DNA of 64,000 nucleotides from Edolisoma coerulescens (lineage: Eukaryota > Chordata > Aves > Passeriformes > Campephagidae), in assembly GCA_013397115.1 (NCBI GenBank), contig VWZW01007069.1:1298405-1362404 (forward strand), in the 5' to 3' direction. The position numbers were made by a program, and so were the translations under genes. How positions within the stretch are numbered: the stretch's first letter is position 1; each line of letters starts with the position of its first letter. The notes below the pieces were generated by a model, which was not told where the DNA came from, did no database searches, and saw only the letters and a program-made list of their open reading frames with translations. Shown here piece by piece: positions 47,801-59,746 of the stretch.

Positions 47801-49993
47801 AAGCCAAAGATGAATTTGTGTGTGCCTTTTTACTCCAAGCTGTAATTAAATTTAATGAGGCGCAGAGCCTTAGGACCCACATCTTTGAAAGCCCTGTACC
47901 TACTATTTTCAGTGATCTGTGGCCTGGTTTCTGGAGGTGCTGCTCATCTGTACTTCATGTTGAAGCAATTAAAGTTCACTAAACAACCAAATTAGAAGTC
48001 TCACATTAGGATCCAAACACCAACCAGCGAGTTTCTGCATCAGAACCACCAAGTTTCTACTATTTGGCTGAACTGCTCAACTGGCCGGGCCTCGTATTAA
48101 GCAAAGCAGGTCTTTGTGTTGTTTTGTTTGTGACTAAGACCGAACAAATGAACCTTAAATGGATTGTGACATCAACTTAGGCTGCAGAATTTTCCTGTAT
48201 TTCTTTATAGGTTTTGAGAAAATGCATAGACCTTTGCACAAAGAAATAAACCCCACAGAGGCATTCTGGTATTTTTCTGTGCATTAGCCAGGCTCTTAGA
48301 GAAATAGCTGCCAATTATTAGAGTGTCCTAACCCTGTATTTTGGAGGTGATTATACTTTACTAAAGTCAGTGGGAAGTTTGCCATTGACCTCAGTGGGGC
48401 CAATGTTTTACACTTACCAAGCTTATGGGTTTCAGAAAAAATTAAGACATTCAACACCTCTCAGAGCAAAGCCCATTGAGCCTAAACACAGACTTTACAC
48501 CTTCCTGTCAGACACCCCGTTCATCCTAGTTTACATTCACAGCTACAGCACAGCTGCTTTGGAAAGTACCTGAGTTCTAGAAAACAAATATTATAAATCC
48601 AGCTCAATGTCAGCAATCTGACAAATAAACAAACCAATAAATTGCTGTGTTTTCACTACCTGCCTCATACCCTCAATCTGTTTTGGGTCTTTGATATACA
48701 GGAGGCTCCAGAGAAACTGTACACAGTATCATCCCAACAATAAGGAAATAATGATTATAGGATCCATAAAAAGGGATTAAATCTCTTGCCAGGAGAAGGA
48801 TTTGGAGGAGGAGACACTGTCATTTGCAAAATAGCTGCTACAGGGCTGCAGCTCCTGAACATCACCACATTTCAAGGGCAATCTGTACAAAAAAGTGGCT
48901 GAAAAAACCCCTCAAACTGTCACTTCAGCACTGGGAAAACAACCAGAGAAAATAGCGGAAGAGTTGTTGTGTTATTTTAGAGAAATCAAATATATTTCAC
49001 ATAAAAATTTGTTAGGGTTAACGAATAAACTCACATCACATATTCAACTGGATTTTTTTTTAAGAGGCACATAAACTTTCCTGTTTGAGGGGATAAGTCA
49101 ATGACAAATTGTCTGATGTCAGGAAGAAATTTCCTCTGCTAGCAGATGATTCCAATACAGAGTTTCTTGTATTTTTTCCCTTTGAAGTATCTGGTACAGG
49201 CTGTGGTTAGAGACAGGATATCAGCCTGATGAACCCCAAAGACATTTTCTTGTAGCTCAGAGTTCAGATGGTCACAAACAGCAGTTGTTCTGGTTAGAAA
49301 AAAGCATCACGCATTTGCTCTAAGTTCAAAAGCTCTCTGCTCAGCACCTGGATTTGCTGCTCTTCGTGCCACATCTTTACAACCACTTCCTTCAGGAACT
49401 GGCCATAAAACATGCTCTGATGGTGACAGCTCTTAAAATGTTATGTATGTGAGTGGGTTTGAAAACACAGTCCTTTCAGAGGTTCTTTGTTGCAGGGCCT
49501 TTTGGTCATGAATGTTAGTACACAGGCATCCTTTCAGCCTTTTTTAAAAATCTTTGATTGGAATTTCAACCTAATATCAGAAATAATTGCTGCCAGCTCG
49601 AAACCCTGCAAGCTGTCAAAAATGAGTGAAAGGCGGCTGAGGGAACCTCCCTGCCAATTTGTCACTTTTAAAGTCAAAACTGCTTACTCCTCCTAGCTAT
49701 ATTTCTTTTGTGAAGGTCCAAGTAAATGACATGTCCTGGTAATTGGGCACAGGAAAAAATGGATGACAAGTTAAGGTGCTAAGTTTAAAACCAGTGATCC
49801 TAGGGTCCCAAAAAACCCTTCCTCAGCTGTCAGTAGGACACTAGTTCCTTTGCAGGAGCAGAAAGTGGCTCCCATTTCAAACAGCCCTTTTAAGACAAAA
49901 CTGGGGAGCTGGTGCACTGAGCAGTATAAGAAATCCCTTTTTATGGATGTAGACTGTCATTGTACCTACTGTCCCTGAGGAGGATGGGGGAAC

Positions 49994-50376
49994 GAGAATG
50001 ATGGAATATCCTCAGTTGGAAGGGACCCACAAGGATCATCAAAGTCCAACTCCTGGCCCTGCACAGGACACCCCAACAATCACACCCTGTGCCCGAGAGT
50101 GTTGTCCAAATGCTTCTTGAACTGTCAGTCTTGGTGCCGTGACACTTCCCTGAGGAGCCTGTTCCAGTGCCAAACCACCCTCTGAATGAAGAATCTTTTC
50201 TTTGTATCCAAACTAAACCTTCCCTGACACAACTCCAGGCCATTCCCTTGGGTCCTGTCATTGGTCACTAAAGAGGAGAGATCAGTGTCTGCCCCTCCGC
50301 TTCCCCTCCACAGGAAGTTGTAACTGCAATGAGGTCTCCCCTCAGTCTCCTCCAGGCTGAACAAGAAGAGCATGGG
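49994..50376 (-). mobile_element. CR1 LINE fragment, antisense
   Basis: Starts with a diverged antisense CR1 tail (AGAATGATGGAATATCCTCA then GTTGGAAGGGACCCACAAGG) and continues through recognisable blocks such as CCCTGAGGAGCCTGTTCCAG and TCTCCTCCAGGCTGAACAAG. The sense strand is minus. It is from a different, older-looking CR1 subfamily than the copy at 4947 and has no tail duplication. Frames of 82-106 codons through it are not genes. Confidence 0.9.
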
Positions 50377-53300
50377 AAGTTCATCTCAGAGAGCTGCCAG
50401 TCGAGAAGGTGCTTTGGGTGCCAAACTTTAAGACACTGGCATCCAAACCCTTCAGATCCCAGGAGAGAAATCCTGGCTTCACTTTAGTGTATGGGTCTTT
50501 TGGCACTGACTTAAGTAGAGTTAGGAATCTACTGCAGGGAACTGGAGAACAGTCTCCAGTTGTCTCCTACCTCTTTCTGGAAGGAGTCCATTTATTCAAA
50601 GTCTAGGGAAGCACAAATGCAGCAGATAGCATTGCATTGGTGATGGCTGCTGGAGTTCTGAAATTAAATGTGTGTGGTATTTTTTTGCTATCTCTCTGCC
50701 ACATTGCAGCCCTTCAAATCTCTCTGCAAAGACAGGGGTAAGTGTGAGGACTCTGCTCACCCTGCAGCCTGCTCCAGGCCTGTGGCATTTCTGGCCACAT
50801 GTGGAAGTACAACTATGTCTCAGCCTTGTGGCGGAAACTGTATTTAAACTGTGGAACTGGCACTGTTGCAAAGGCTGCCTTGCTCTGGCCAAATGGCTTG
50901 CCACAAACCCCTCCATTTCAGACAGATGAATGAATGCACAGGCTTTCCTGCTTGCCAAAATGCCCATGGTTTCCCCAAAGCCCAGTCAATGGCCCCCGAG
51001 ACACACCGTCACTGACCATCCAGCACGTGACCCTCGAGCCACAGCAAAGCAGAAAACTCCTCCGAGCAGAACATATCTCTCTGCTTCATCCCATTGCTAT
51101 TTTGCTTGCTATTTGGAAGCCTTCTCATTTCTGTGGCTGGCTCAACCACTTAACAAGGTTCTGGGGTTTTGCTCAAGATGAGGATGTTCACTGAGATCTA
51201 TTCACTAAGCAAACAGGGAAATCCTGCAGCCATCCCCAAGGCTTGGGGTCACTGCACAGAAAACCCCATTCATTGTTGCCAAGCCACCAGGGTCAGCCAT
51301 ACAGCTGGAGTTTTACCTGTTTATTTAGTTATTTAAAGGGTAGCTATCACTTAGGCTTTTAGATCATGTTGGTAATTTTGGATTTCTGTTCCAAAAGGAT
51401 ATGCACATACATATACATGTGGAACGTACATACACTTCCAGTTTGACAGCCTGAGCCACGGTGTTGGTCTGAACACTCCTCTTGGAGGCACGGACCATCC
51501 GCCCTTCCTGGCAGGAATACATGGAAACTGCTGGGGGCACTTCAGCTTGAACATCAGGCCCCATACCCATACATTACTGTGACAATGGGAGCTTCCTTTT
51601 AGGTATCCCTCAAAAGAAAAGAAATTAAAAAAAAGATTGTATTTCTTCTCATGTTTCATATCTAGGATGAACCATATATCCCACATCTGCATTCAGTCCT
51701 AACTTCTATTTCCTTCATTTTTTAGCTGTTCAGAGTTTTCTGAAACAAATTTATTGGGATTTGAATTTTGCAATGTTCAGACTCCTGAACAAAACCAGCA
51801 GCGTACTGCTTCTTTTGGCTGCCCACACCAAAATATTCTCTGCTGTAAGTTGTGGCCAGCACTTTTGCAAAATGTGGTTGGAAGTTATACTTTGTAACCT
51901 GGCTTTTATCATTGTTCTCAGGAAGTTGTAAAGACTAAGCACTTTTAAAGTGAAATCACTTGTGTTCAGTTGTTCTGGAACTGGGCTTTTAAAGTTGGAA
52001 ATGACTGTCTGGGGCTTCATCATTTGAAGGATGACAGTGCTTCAAATTTTAGAAGTGTCCTAGCTTTTAGTTTCTGAATCAGGTCAGAGCTAAATGTAAT
52101 CTGCATACTGGAAATCTCAGATTTGAAGATAGGGTACATTTGGAAACATATCAGAATTGATGACTTCAAGGCTCTCACTGTATTGACAAGTTCCCTATCC
52201 CTGTTCTTCTTTTCTACAATGGAAATGTCACATCAAGAACTCTATCAGTTAGTAAGATAACACTGGCACAACACTGAAGTGGGGAAATTAGGTGTGTGAA
52301 AATCAGCAAAGTGCTCGCTCAAAGCAGTAAGCCTGATAGTAGTCCTGTCAGTTGCCTTAAAATAAATGTTGGCCCATTCAGTAGCTCATTGTGACATAAC
52401 CTCAGAAAATGCAAAAAAGGGAATGCCAGTTCATGTAACATTTTCTATATAATTAATAATAATTAAGTAATCTAGATAAGAATTAAGTTTAAGGCTGTGC
52501 ATGACTTGGCAATGTCTTATCCATCCTGAAGTATGCATTAATTCTTGCTCCCCCAGGCAGTGATACTTACTCCTAACATCAGTGACTCCTTAGGTGATTA
52601 CATGAATTACATGAAGTCTGAAAATCACTTTGTACTTTCCTTGCCACCTCGGAGCACGGAGCTGTGATGGCTCACGCAGAGAGATGGGATGCGTTACAGT
52701 CCTCACAAACCTTTCTCTTTACAACCACCCAGAGCGCTGCCGTGAGATCCCGTCTCACATGATGTTAGGCAGCAGGCTTGGAATCTAACAGAAGCCAAAC
52801 CAAAGTCTGTCAACTCTTCCTAAATGAATTTACAAGTGGGGAATGAGGGAATGAGATGAATGGCATGGGATGGTTGTGCGTTACTGCAGGGAAGCAACTA
52901 AAAATATTTGTGGGGATCTAAGTATATGACCCCAAAAATACACACATACTTTCCACCATTTAAATATCTTGTCTCTGGGCGGAAGCCAAACATTTTTCTA
53001 TTTATTTCCATGTATGTCATCAAGATTCTAAGGAATTTAATTGCCTAAATACAAATGTTAAGAAAATACCAATAGACTGAACATCCTGGAAAAGGACAAG
53101 GTGTTAGGAGGATGTTAACTCTCCTAACATCATGTGCTGAAGAAAGGAAAGCATCTCCTTGTTGCTCTTACAGAAAAAGGCTGCATTTCTTTTATTACAA
53201 GAAGACAAGTTCTGTCCGTGATAAGTACTGAGAACACATGCAATGATACCTCTTGTTTCCAGGCATCCTGACAGCTACTTCAAATTTGCATTTTTAAGTG

Positions 53301-55690
53301 GAATTAGTAGATAAAGGAGATTTACACACCCCTTGCTGGCGGCTTGGCTTGTGCTCCATGCAGCGAGGCTCCTGACAAAGCCCAAACTTCCTGATTAATC
53401 TCCAGGATGACAGGAGAAATGACCTTTGGATGAAGATGGTGGTGAACTTGTGCCCAGGATACTCCAGGCCATATTGTGTCACAAAACCCCTATATGACTT
53501 CATGGAAGTCATTCAAACTCTTGGACTTGTTTTCTCAAAAGGGGTAAGTCTGTTTTGTGTATTTAAATTACAAGCTCTCCAAGAAGAGTGAGAAAAACTT
53601 CCTACTGAGTGATTAAAGGAGGCCAGGTGAACTCTCATGCATCTTGCCCCTGAAGGCAACGCTAGGCAGCTGCGTTCCTGAGAAATGCTTGTTACCTTGG
53701 TCCCTCACAGAAGAACAGGGCTGGAGGGACCCACAGTGGTTATCCCTTGCAGTTGCCCTCCACTCACTCTGCCATTCCTGATGTTTTTATGGCAAGAGGC
53801 TTCGTAGAAGCATTTGTAGGCTTCCTGAGGGAGCAGTCAAGAAAATCCTCTCTTTACCCTCTGACTCCTCAGTTTCACAAGCTACAAGAACAATTCATGC
53901 AGGTGGAACTGTGTTTGTCTCAACCCAAGGATGCCTCCCCATGGGAAAAGCCTGGGTGTGAACGGGGTCAGCACAGCTGCTGCTTAAGCAGGGAAAAGAG
54001 ACGCCTGGAGAACCACTCTGACCCAGGCAGTGGCAGCAGCACATTTGGTGTCAAGTCCCTGCTAGAAAATGCCAAGCTGCATTTGTCAGACCCTAAAACT
54101 CAGCCTGGATGAGGACATTATTCTAAAATGTACTTTGTAATACATTTGCTAGTGAACTAGATTTTTTTATAAAACCATAAAATATTCAACATATGGTTGC
54201 AAGCTCACAGTATCTGCGTCCTCTCCAAACTCAGTCTCTGTGATTGCATCCTACCAAGAGGACAGTACCTGTCCCAGACAGACAGCAGGAGTAAATCATG
54301 TTGCAGAAAGTTGGCTGATGTTTATGGTGCCTCCTATCTTGATGACACTTGCATTTTTCACAGATCCAGTGCCCAAATGTAACATTTTCTGATTCAGTTT
54401 AGAAAACTCCAGGCATAAGCAACACCTTCGATTCACGGATGAAAGGAAGAGGACACTGCAGGGTGCAAGAAACATGGTTTAGCCAGGCATTTTGTGGGAC
54501 AAGCTAAATCCAAATAGTCAGGGAATAGGGTTGGAGTTCTCCATTAGTCAAGAGAGCGTGATGGACTGTGAGCAACACTTTGCAGCTTTGCTGTGGATGG
54601 AGCCAAACACCAACACAAACCAAGTGATTTTGTGTGCAGCAAGTCCTGAACACAGCACCTGACTCACAGTGAGCATTTCTCACAAGGGCTGCAGGTCTTT
54701 TTAAAATCATGTAACATATACATACCATTAGTTGTATAATAAATGTACACAGAAATCTTTGTTTATATGAGCATATCATGTTTCTAGGATTATGTAAACA
54801 CAAATATAAATGAGTATGAAGTGTGCTCTTTGCCTTCGCTCTTACACACTGCTTGAGGCAGCTTTGCTGTTCAGGGATGTAAACAAGCGAAACAAGTAGC
54901 AGCACATAAAAAAGGAGCAACAGCTCAGTTATCACTTACCTACAGAAAAATAAACCTGGGCTCTGCAGATGTGGTCAGTGTTGGCCTGACCAAGCCGTTG
55001 GAAATAATTACAAAAATTCAGATACTCACAGGTTTCCCCCTGGTTTTCCCAGTCGACTGGTGGCAGCCTGGTATCTGTTTCAACTGGGTTATTCTCTTCC
55101 CGTGCTAAACCTCTCTGAGCAGGGACGGCAGTGCCAGGCACCTCAGACATCTCTCCTTCCCTGTGGCTGCAAACCCGCTCCGTGTGCCCTCAGCAACTGG
55201 GACGGCCCTTGCTCGGCAGCCACATCTGCGGCCTTTCCCTGCTCCCCTTCTCCTTGGAGCCCTGCTGAGATGAAACAAAGTAAAATAACAATGGCCCTGC
55301 AGCATCTCTAACTCAGCCCAAAGCCGTGTATGGGGTGAGGCCTCAGTGGAGAAGAGCAGGGAGAGCAGGAGGGACCCCTGGCCACTGCCATGGTTGCCAG
55401 GGCCTACTGGGGCCTGGTGCCACCAGACCGCATCCTCCTGCCAAATGTGCCGAACATCTGAAAAACACCGAAAAATCACCTGAAAAAACCCACCCGTCCT
55501 CATCCTCCCTTGCTGCGTCTGGATGAGAATGGCCTGTGCCCAAAGCTTAGCAGCCTTTGCCACCCAAAATTGCAAAATAAAGCAATTTTTTTCCTTAGAA
55601 ACCCCGAGCTCTGGAGATGCCCCTATTGTTTCCCCCTCATTTCCCAGCCACCTCAACAACAATAAACAGCATCATTTTGACAATAAACGA
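50377..55690. other. intergenic sequence, right part, including a GC-richer patch
   Basis: No recognised gene. The patch at about 55100-55560 is clearly GC-richer than its surroundings and carries overlapping frames on both strands (up to 185 codons, minus). It ends with AATAAA at 55576-55581 followed by a T run on the plus strand. None of the translations resembles a known family. It could be the 3' part of an unannotated non-coding transcript or an old repeat. Confidence 0.45.
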
Positions 55691-55701
55691 CATCATTTTG
55701 A
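55660..55701. repeat. 21-bp tandem duplication at SPRED2 3' end
   Basis: CAATAAACAGCATCATTTTGA is followed directly by a second copy differing at two adjacent bases. On the minus strand both copies give T/G-rich sequence (GTTTATTG) just past the predicted SPRED2 cleavage region. Confidence 0.9.
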
Positions 55702-58531
55702 TATGATGTATTTATATTTACATGGTACATTTTAAAGCAATAGCTACACTGATCATACATATTAGAAACAATAAAAAAAGAAGTTAAGAACTAAAATGTA
55801 CATCATACACTTGTATATATATTTTTTTTTACACAGAGGTAAAAAGGCTTATAAAAATCAATACAACAGGGTTTTAACTTTTAGTATATAGATACATAAT
55901 GATGAGGCTTCAGGCACTTTAATTTGTTAACGTGAGCAATAGCTTGGAAAAAAGAAACAAACAAAAAACCAAAACCTTTCCACAACAGGAAAAAAAAATT
56001 GGTTAATGTTTTTGTTACCACAGATACAAAAATAAAATCTGAATAATTTCTCTCAAATGATTGATGTCAGTATTGCAAAGCTGACTGGGAGAATGCTACA
56101 CACTGTTCAGCAGCAGTGTGGAAATTAAGGAGAAATATTTACAAAAAACCACCCATTTCTATCCTTGTGCCCTTACACCACTGCCATCATGAACCAAATA
56201 ACGTACGCAGCAAAATCTACAAGTATTACAAAAACCCAAGAGAAGAGGGAGGAAGGAGGAGGGAAAGAAAAAAAATAAAAAAGAGGGACTTTTTTTTTTA
56301 TAACTTTTATTTTCAGACATACAGAAAGGCTTGGAGTATGTCTACTTTACTTAAATAAATAGGGGCACTTCAGGACCGGACAAAAAACTGTAAGATCTTT
56401 TTGTAGTGTTGTGCTTTATAGAGAGAAGATCTTACAGATGTTTGTTTACATGAAACAACTTTTGAGAACAGAAATAAAAGGAAAAGGTTGTTTCATTAAT
56501 TATTTTTTTACGAGGCTGGCTTGATGTTTACTAGACACCATTGAGAGATTTGTCAACTGCTATTAGGCACAAAATACTTGTATTTCATTCAGCAAACCCA
56601 GACACATCACCCAGAGTGTAACACTCCATCCCTTTTCCACTATCATTCTTTTTTTTTTCTCCAACTGAAAAAATCCCCAGTAACTGCTATGAATTAAACC
56701 TACCCAACTCTATAGTGTATAATAAGCACATTGCATACTTAATTCATGGTTGACTAAAAAGCTGTGATTAACTCTCAGAGGAACCGTTGGGACATTCCAC
56801 CAAGAAAGAATGGCAAGCGTTCCTTTTACATTTATTTGGCAAATTAATTCTTAAAAAAAAAAAATTCCTCTCTTTTAAGACTGATGTCAATGTGCAATAG
56901 AGGGAGGGAAAGGACATGCATCCACTGGCAATTTACTGCAGAAAGAAATTATGGCAGGAACAGCAGTGCCAGCTTTGACAAGCCAATCCCTAGCTGCCTC
57001 AAAGTATTCAGATTGTACTATGCTAGTTAGAGCTCACTGCGCTAAATCATTTTTTTTATTTTTTAATAAAAATTATTTGGCTATTCCTTGTAATATATTA
57101 GAAAAATACTCTTTTTCCAAGCTAATTACAAGCCTTGTACACAAGACAACATGACATTAAAAAAAAATAATTAAAAAAAAAAATTAAAGTAATATTATCC
57201 TGCTGTATGCACCTTATGCATCCACTTGATAAACCTGGGTGGTGAACTGGGGAGGGGGAAAGCCAGGCAGACGTCTTGGTCTGGCTCCTGCAAAGACTCA
57301 CATGCTCCATCCCACACACAAGCTCACAGCAATGCCGGCTGTGTGCACAATGCGCTGCGACACGTGGAAGTGTCGGGAGGATTGGGACCGCAGGTCACAG
57401 ACTGGAAGTGGTAGTGAACATCCTGGCTTTGGATTTTTAAATACCTGCTTAGATTGCTAAATGTTGTTACTACAGTGGACGCAAATGTTCTCATGCTCAT
57501 GTATACAGAAAACAAACACACACAATTTTCCATATAATCCACCACTTAATGCAGCATTTCCCCAGAATTGCCATAATAGTGCTTTTGACATTGCATTGTT
57601 AGTAATTCTTTGCATATCAACAATCTTCCTCATCTGGAACCTTAGTGTTTTATTCACAGATCACTATGTTGCTGGCTAATGAAGAAGTTCCCTTTCTTTT
57701 TGGGCAGAGCTCTGAAAACACAGTTTTATTTTTCCAATGTTATTTAGGGAAAAGAGAAAAGCCTAAAATTTAAGTTTCCCTTTCAAGTAGTGGTCTGAAA
57801 TTATTACAGGTAAGGAGGACTACCAGATTCTCAATGGTTATGTGACTATGGTAACTGAGCCTTACTTTCTGTTCACAGAGCTTTACGAACAGAGAAATAA
57901 TTAAAGATGTTTGCTGAAGGAAATGACGATGGACCCTAGAAGAGAAACTGCAGCTTAGATGGCTATTTTAGCTTTGGAAAACAGAACAAAAAACCCAAAG
58001 AAAACCAGTGACAGAAATACTGTTGTTGTGGTACAAGTTTGTTACTAGCACACCTTCTATACACACACAATAGCTTGACGGTAAGTTAAAATATCTTCCA
58101 AGTGAGATTTCATTCACTACACCGCCCCATTTCTAGAAATGCCAAAGCTTGCTAACACGCTGATGGTACCACACAAGCGGAGGCAAGACAGACACAACCT
58201 GGAGATGTTCTACAATCCACCACCATTTAAAGCAGTTCTTCTCTCAAACTCATTTTAAATGAAAAAAAAATATAAACATGTACAAGACAGTCTGTTTTGA
58301 TTACAGATTAATAATACAAAAGTCTATGCTGTAGGTTAGTTAGTTAGAACAGTTGATGAGCAAATCAATGCAGTGTGAGCCCCAGACGACCCAATGTAAA
58401 GTGATCCAAACTGGTGGTTTCCGGATGCTGTCGGGCACAGTGGCTGCATTAAAGTGAGTGACCTTAGTGCTCCAAAACCAACGTGTTCCTTGAACTACAG
58501 GAAAAACCTAACACTTTGAATGCATCTGTAG
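55690..58531 (-). other. SPRED2: SPRED2 3' UTR
   Basis: AT-rich, frame-poor sequence downstream of the SPRED2 stop. The end is placed near 55.7 kb because the minus strand there reads a variant hexamer (TATAAA/AATATA) followed by T/G-rich sequence, and because mammalian SPRED2 has a similarly long UTR as I recall. Two Pumilio-type UGUAAAUA elements occur on the minus strand (55715-55722 and 56136-56143). Other AATAAA-type hexamers on the minus strand, for example near 56303, may give shorter forms. Confidence 0.6.
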
Positions 58532-59182
58532 TCATCCAGCAGCTTTGTGTTTTCCACCACAGCACCTGCACATGACCCCACAGTGGTAACAAGCCCGAAG
58601 CGGCAAGTAACAGCACATACATGGAGCAATGAAAGACAAGGCGATAAGGGCCATCCACCGGAGGCAAAACATTTCATCACTGGTGTCGCACGAGCAAGGA
58701 TCTGTATAGTCTCCTTCTGGGTCGGACATACAGTGATAGAGCATAGTGTCTGCGCACCACATACAGCTCACTCGATGGATGCAAGTCTTGACGCGGTCTG
58801 GAGCATCCTGGCATTGACCCCGCTTGTTCTCCTCGTGGTTGAACATGTCCCTGCAGTACACGCACCGCGACCTCTCACCATCTTCCTTCCGCCTGGGCTT
58901 GAATTTGACAGGTTGAGTCTTTATCACAGCACCCTTGGTATCTTCACCCAGGTCAAAGTCTGAGTTGTCTACGTAAGGATAAGTGTATTCGTGTTTCGAG
59001 GCCTCGCTTTTGGCAAAACGTACGTAGGAGTCCATGTCATCAGGATCAAAGTTCTTTCCTCGTGCTGGGGCATGGCGGTAATCCTCATATCCAGTCATCC
59101 ATATCTTTTCCCGAGGATTGATGCGCACTATCTCCTCATCATCGTCTGGAAAGTTGACGTGCCGGTAGGATCGTGGTACTGA
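58532..59182 (-). CDS. SPRED2: SPRED2 terminal coding exon
   Basis: The acceptor on the minus strand is CTACTTCCACAG. It has 216 codons plus stop. Exon residues about 1-40 (SVPRSYRHVNFPDDDEEIV and following WMTGYEDYRHAP) belong to the c-Kit-binding region, residues about 41-105 form an acidic and basic linker that is less conserved, and residues about 107-216 form the SPR domain. Confidence 0.96.
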   Translation of the reverse strand, partial: SVPRSYRHVNFPDDDEEIVRINPREKIWMTGYEDYRHAPARGKNFDPDDMDSYVRFAKSEASKHEYTYPYVDNSDFDLGEDTKGAVIKTQPVKFKPRRKEDGERSRCVYCRDMFNHEENKRGQCQDAPDRVKTCIHRVSCMWCADTMLYHCMSDPEGDYTDPCSCDTSDEMFCLRWMALIALSFIAPCMCCYLPLRACYHCGVMCRCCGGKHKAAG

Positions 59183-59746
59183 CTGTGGAAGTAGGAAGGA
59201 GATGAAGAGAGAGAAAAGATAAATAAGCTCACTTTGCTACTGGTAATCATGGTCTCCTTGCTTCATGAAGAGCCAATATTTAACAACTGTGTCTTTCCTT
59301 CTTTATATGCTCTTCACCATGATCCATCACAGAGTTTCAGCCTTTGGCTCAGGAGGGAGTACAACTGTCACAGTCCTACACTGGGCCTGTGTGCACGTGG
59401 TACAACACAACATGCTAAACCATAGTGTTATCCCTCCTCTCCCCCCCTTTTTTTAATAACAGGAAGCCATTTAAAGCTGAGAAAGAAACAAGGAGAGCAG
59501 AAGGAGGGAGCTGTCTCTCAGGCATGCGGAGGAAAACCAAACACCGGCCTTAGCTCTGGCAGACACAGAGGTCGCAAAACTGGGAAGAAACCTTACTTGT
59601 TCTAGATGGTAGTGGTCAGAGCTGTAATGGTCGTGAAGGTGTCCACGAGTGCAAATTCTTCGATGTTCGCAGGATGCAGGAGAAGCCAGAGTTCGCACAG
59701 ACTGTTCCCTTTTCTGAGAGGAGTTGGAGGAGCTATCTGTAGCATT
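58532..59746 (-). CDS. SPRED2: Sprouty-related EVH1 domain-containing protein 2, last two exons (partial)
   Basis: C-terminal 266 codons of SPRED2, joining 59597-59746 and 58532-59182 (minus) with a phase 0 junction. SPRED proteins sit at the plasma membrane and suppress Ras-Raf-ERK signalling by recruiting neurofibromin through the N-terminal EVH1 domain. The part seen here covers the central c-Kit-binding region and the cysteine-rich Sprouty-related (SPR) domain, which drives membrane localisation. The SPR domain has 18 cysteines, starting at RCVYCRDMFNHEEN and ending GVMCRCCGGKHKAAG. Frame and splice signals are intact, so the gene looks functional. The EVH1 exons lie beyond the right edge. 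It converges on ACTR2, as in human. SPRED2 rather than SPRED1 or SPRED3 is supported by the sequence details and by this neighbourhood. Confidence 0.95.
59183..59596 (-). other. SPRED2: SPRED2 intron between last two exons
   Basis: A 414-bp intron with donor GTAAGG and acceptor CAG. A short C and T homopolymer stretch lies near 59442. Confidence 0.92.
59597..59746 (-). CDS. SPRED2: SPRED2 penultimate exon
   Basis: The acceptor on the minus strand is TTTAAAACAG and the donor GTAAGG. It has 50 codons in phase 0 from NATDSSSNSSQKREQ to the histidine-rich end HYSSDHYHLEQ. It is the serine-rich linker between EVH1 and the c-Kit-binding region. Confidence 0.92.

Larger units (their letters stand above)
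34146..49993. other. intergenic sequence between ACTR2 and SPRED2, left part
   Basis: About 16 kb without a recognisable gene, RNA or long transposon. The longest frame is 171 codons (45236-45751, plus), which has no familiar motif and is within chance expectation for this much sequence. Short tandem and homopolymer repeats occur at 35868-35900 and near 42 kb. A kappaB-type palindrome and an AP-1 site lie within about 60 bp at 44767-44828. Some of this may be conserved regulatory DNA, which I cannot judge from one genome. Confidence 0.5.

Noticed and set aside
55105..55662. 185-codon minus-strand frame
   Set aside because: Unfamiliar protein in a GC-rich patch with overlapping frames on the other strand. 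Kept only as a composition anomaly.
58547..58963. 138-codon plus-strand frame
   Set aside because: It is the antisense shadow of the SPRED2 terminal exon.
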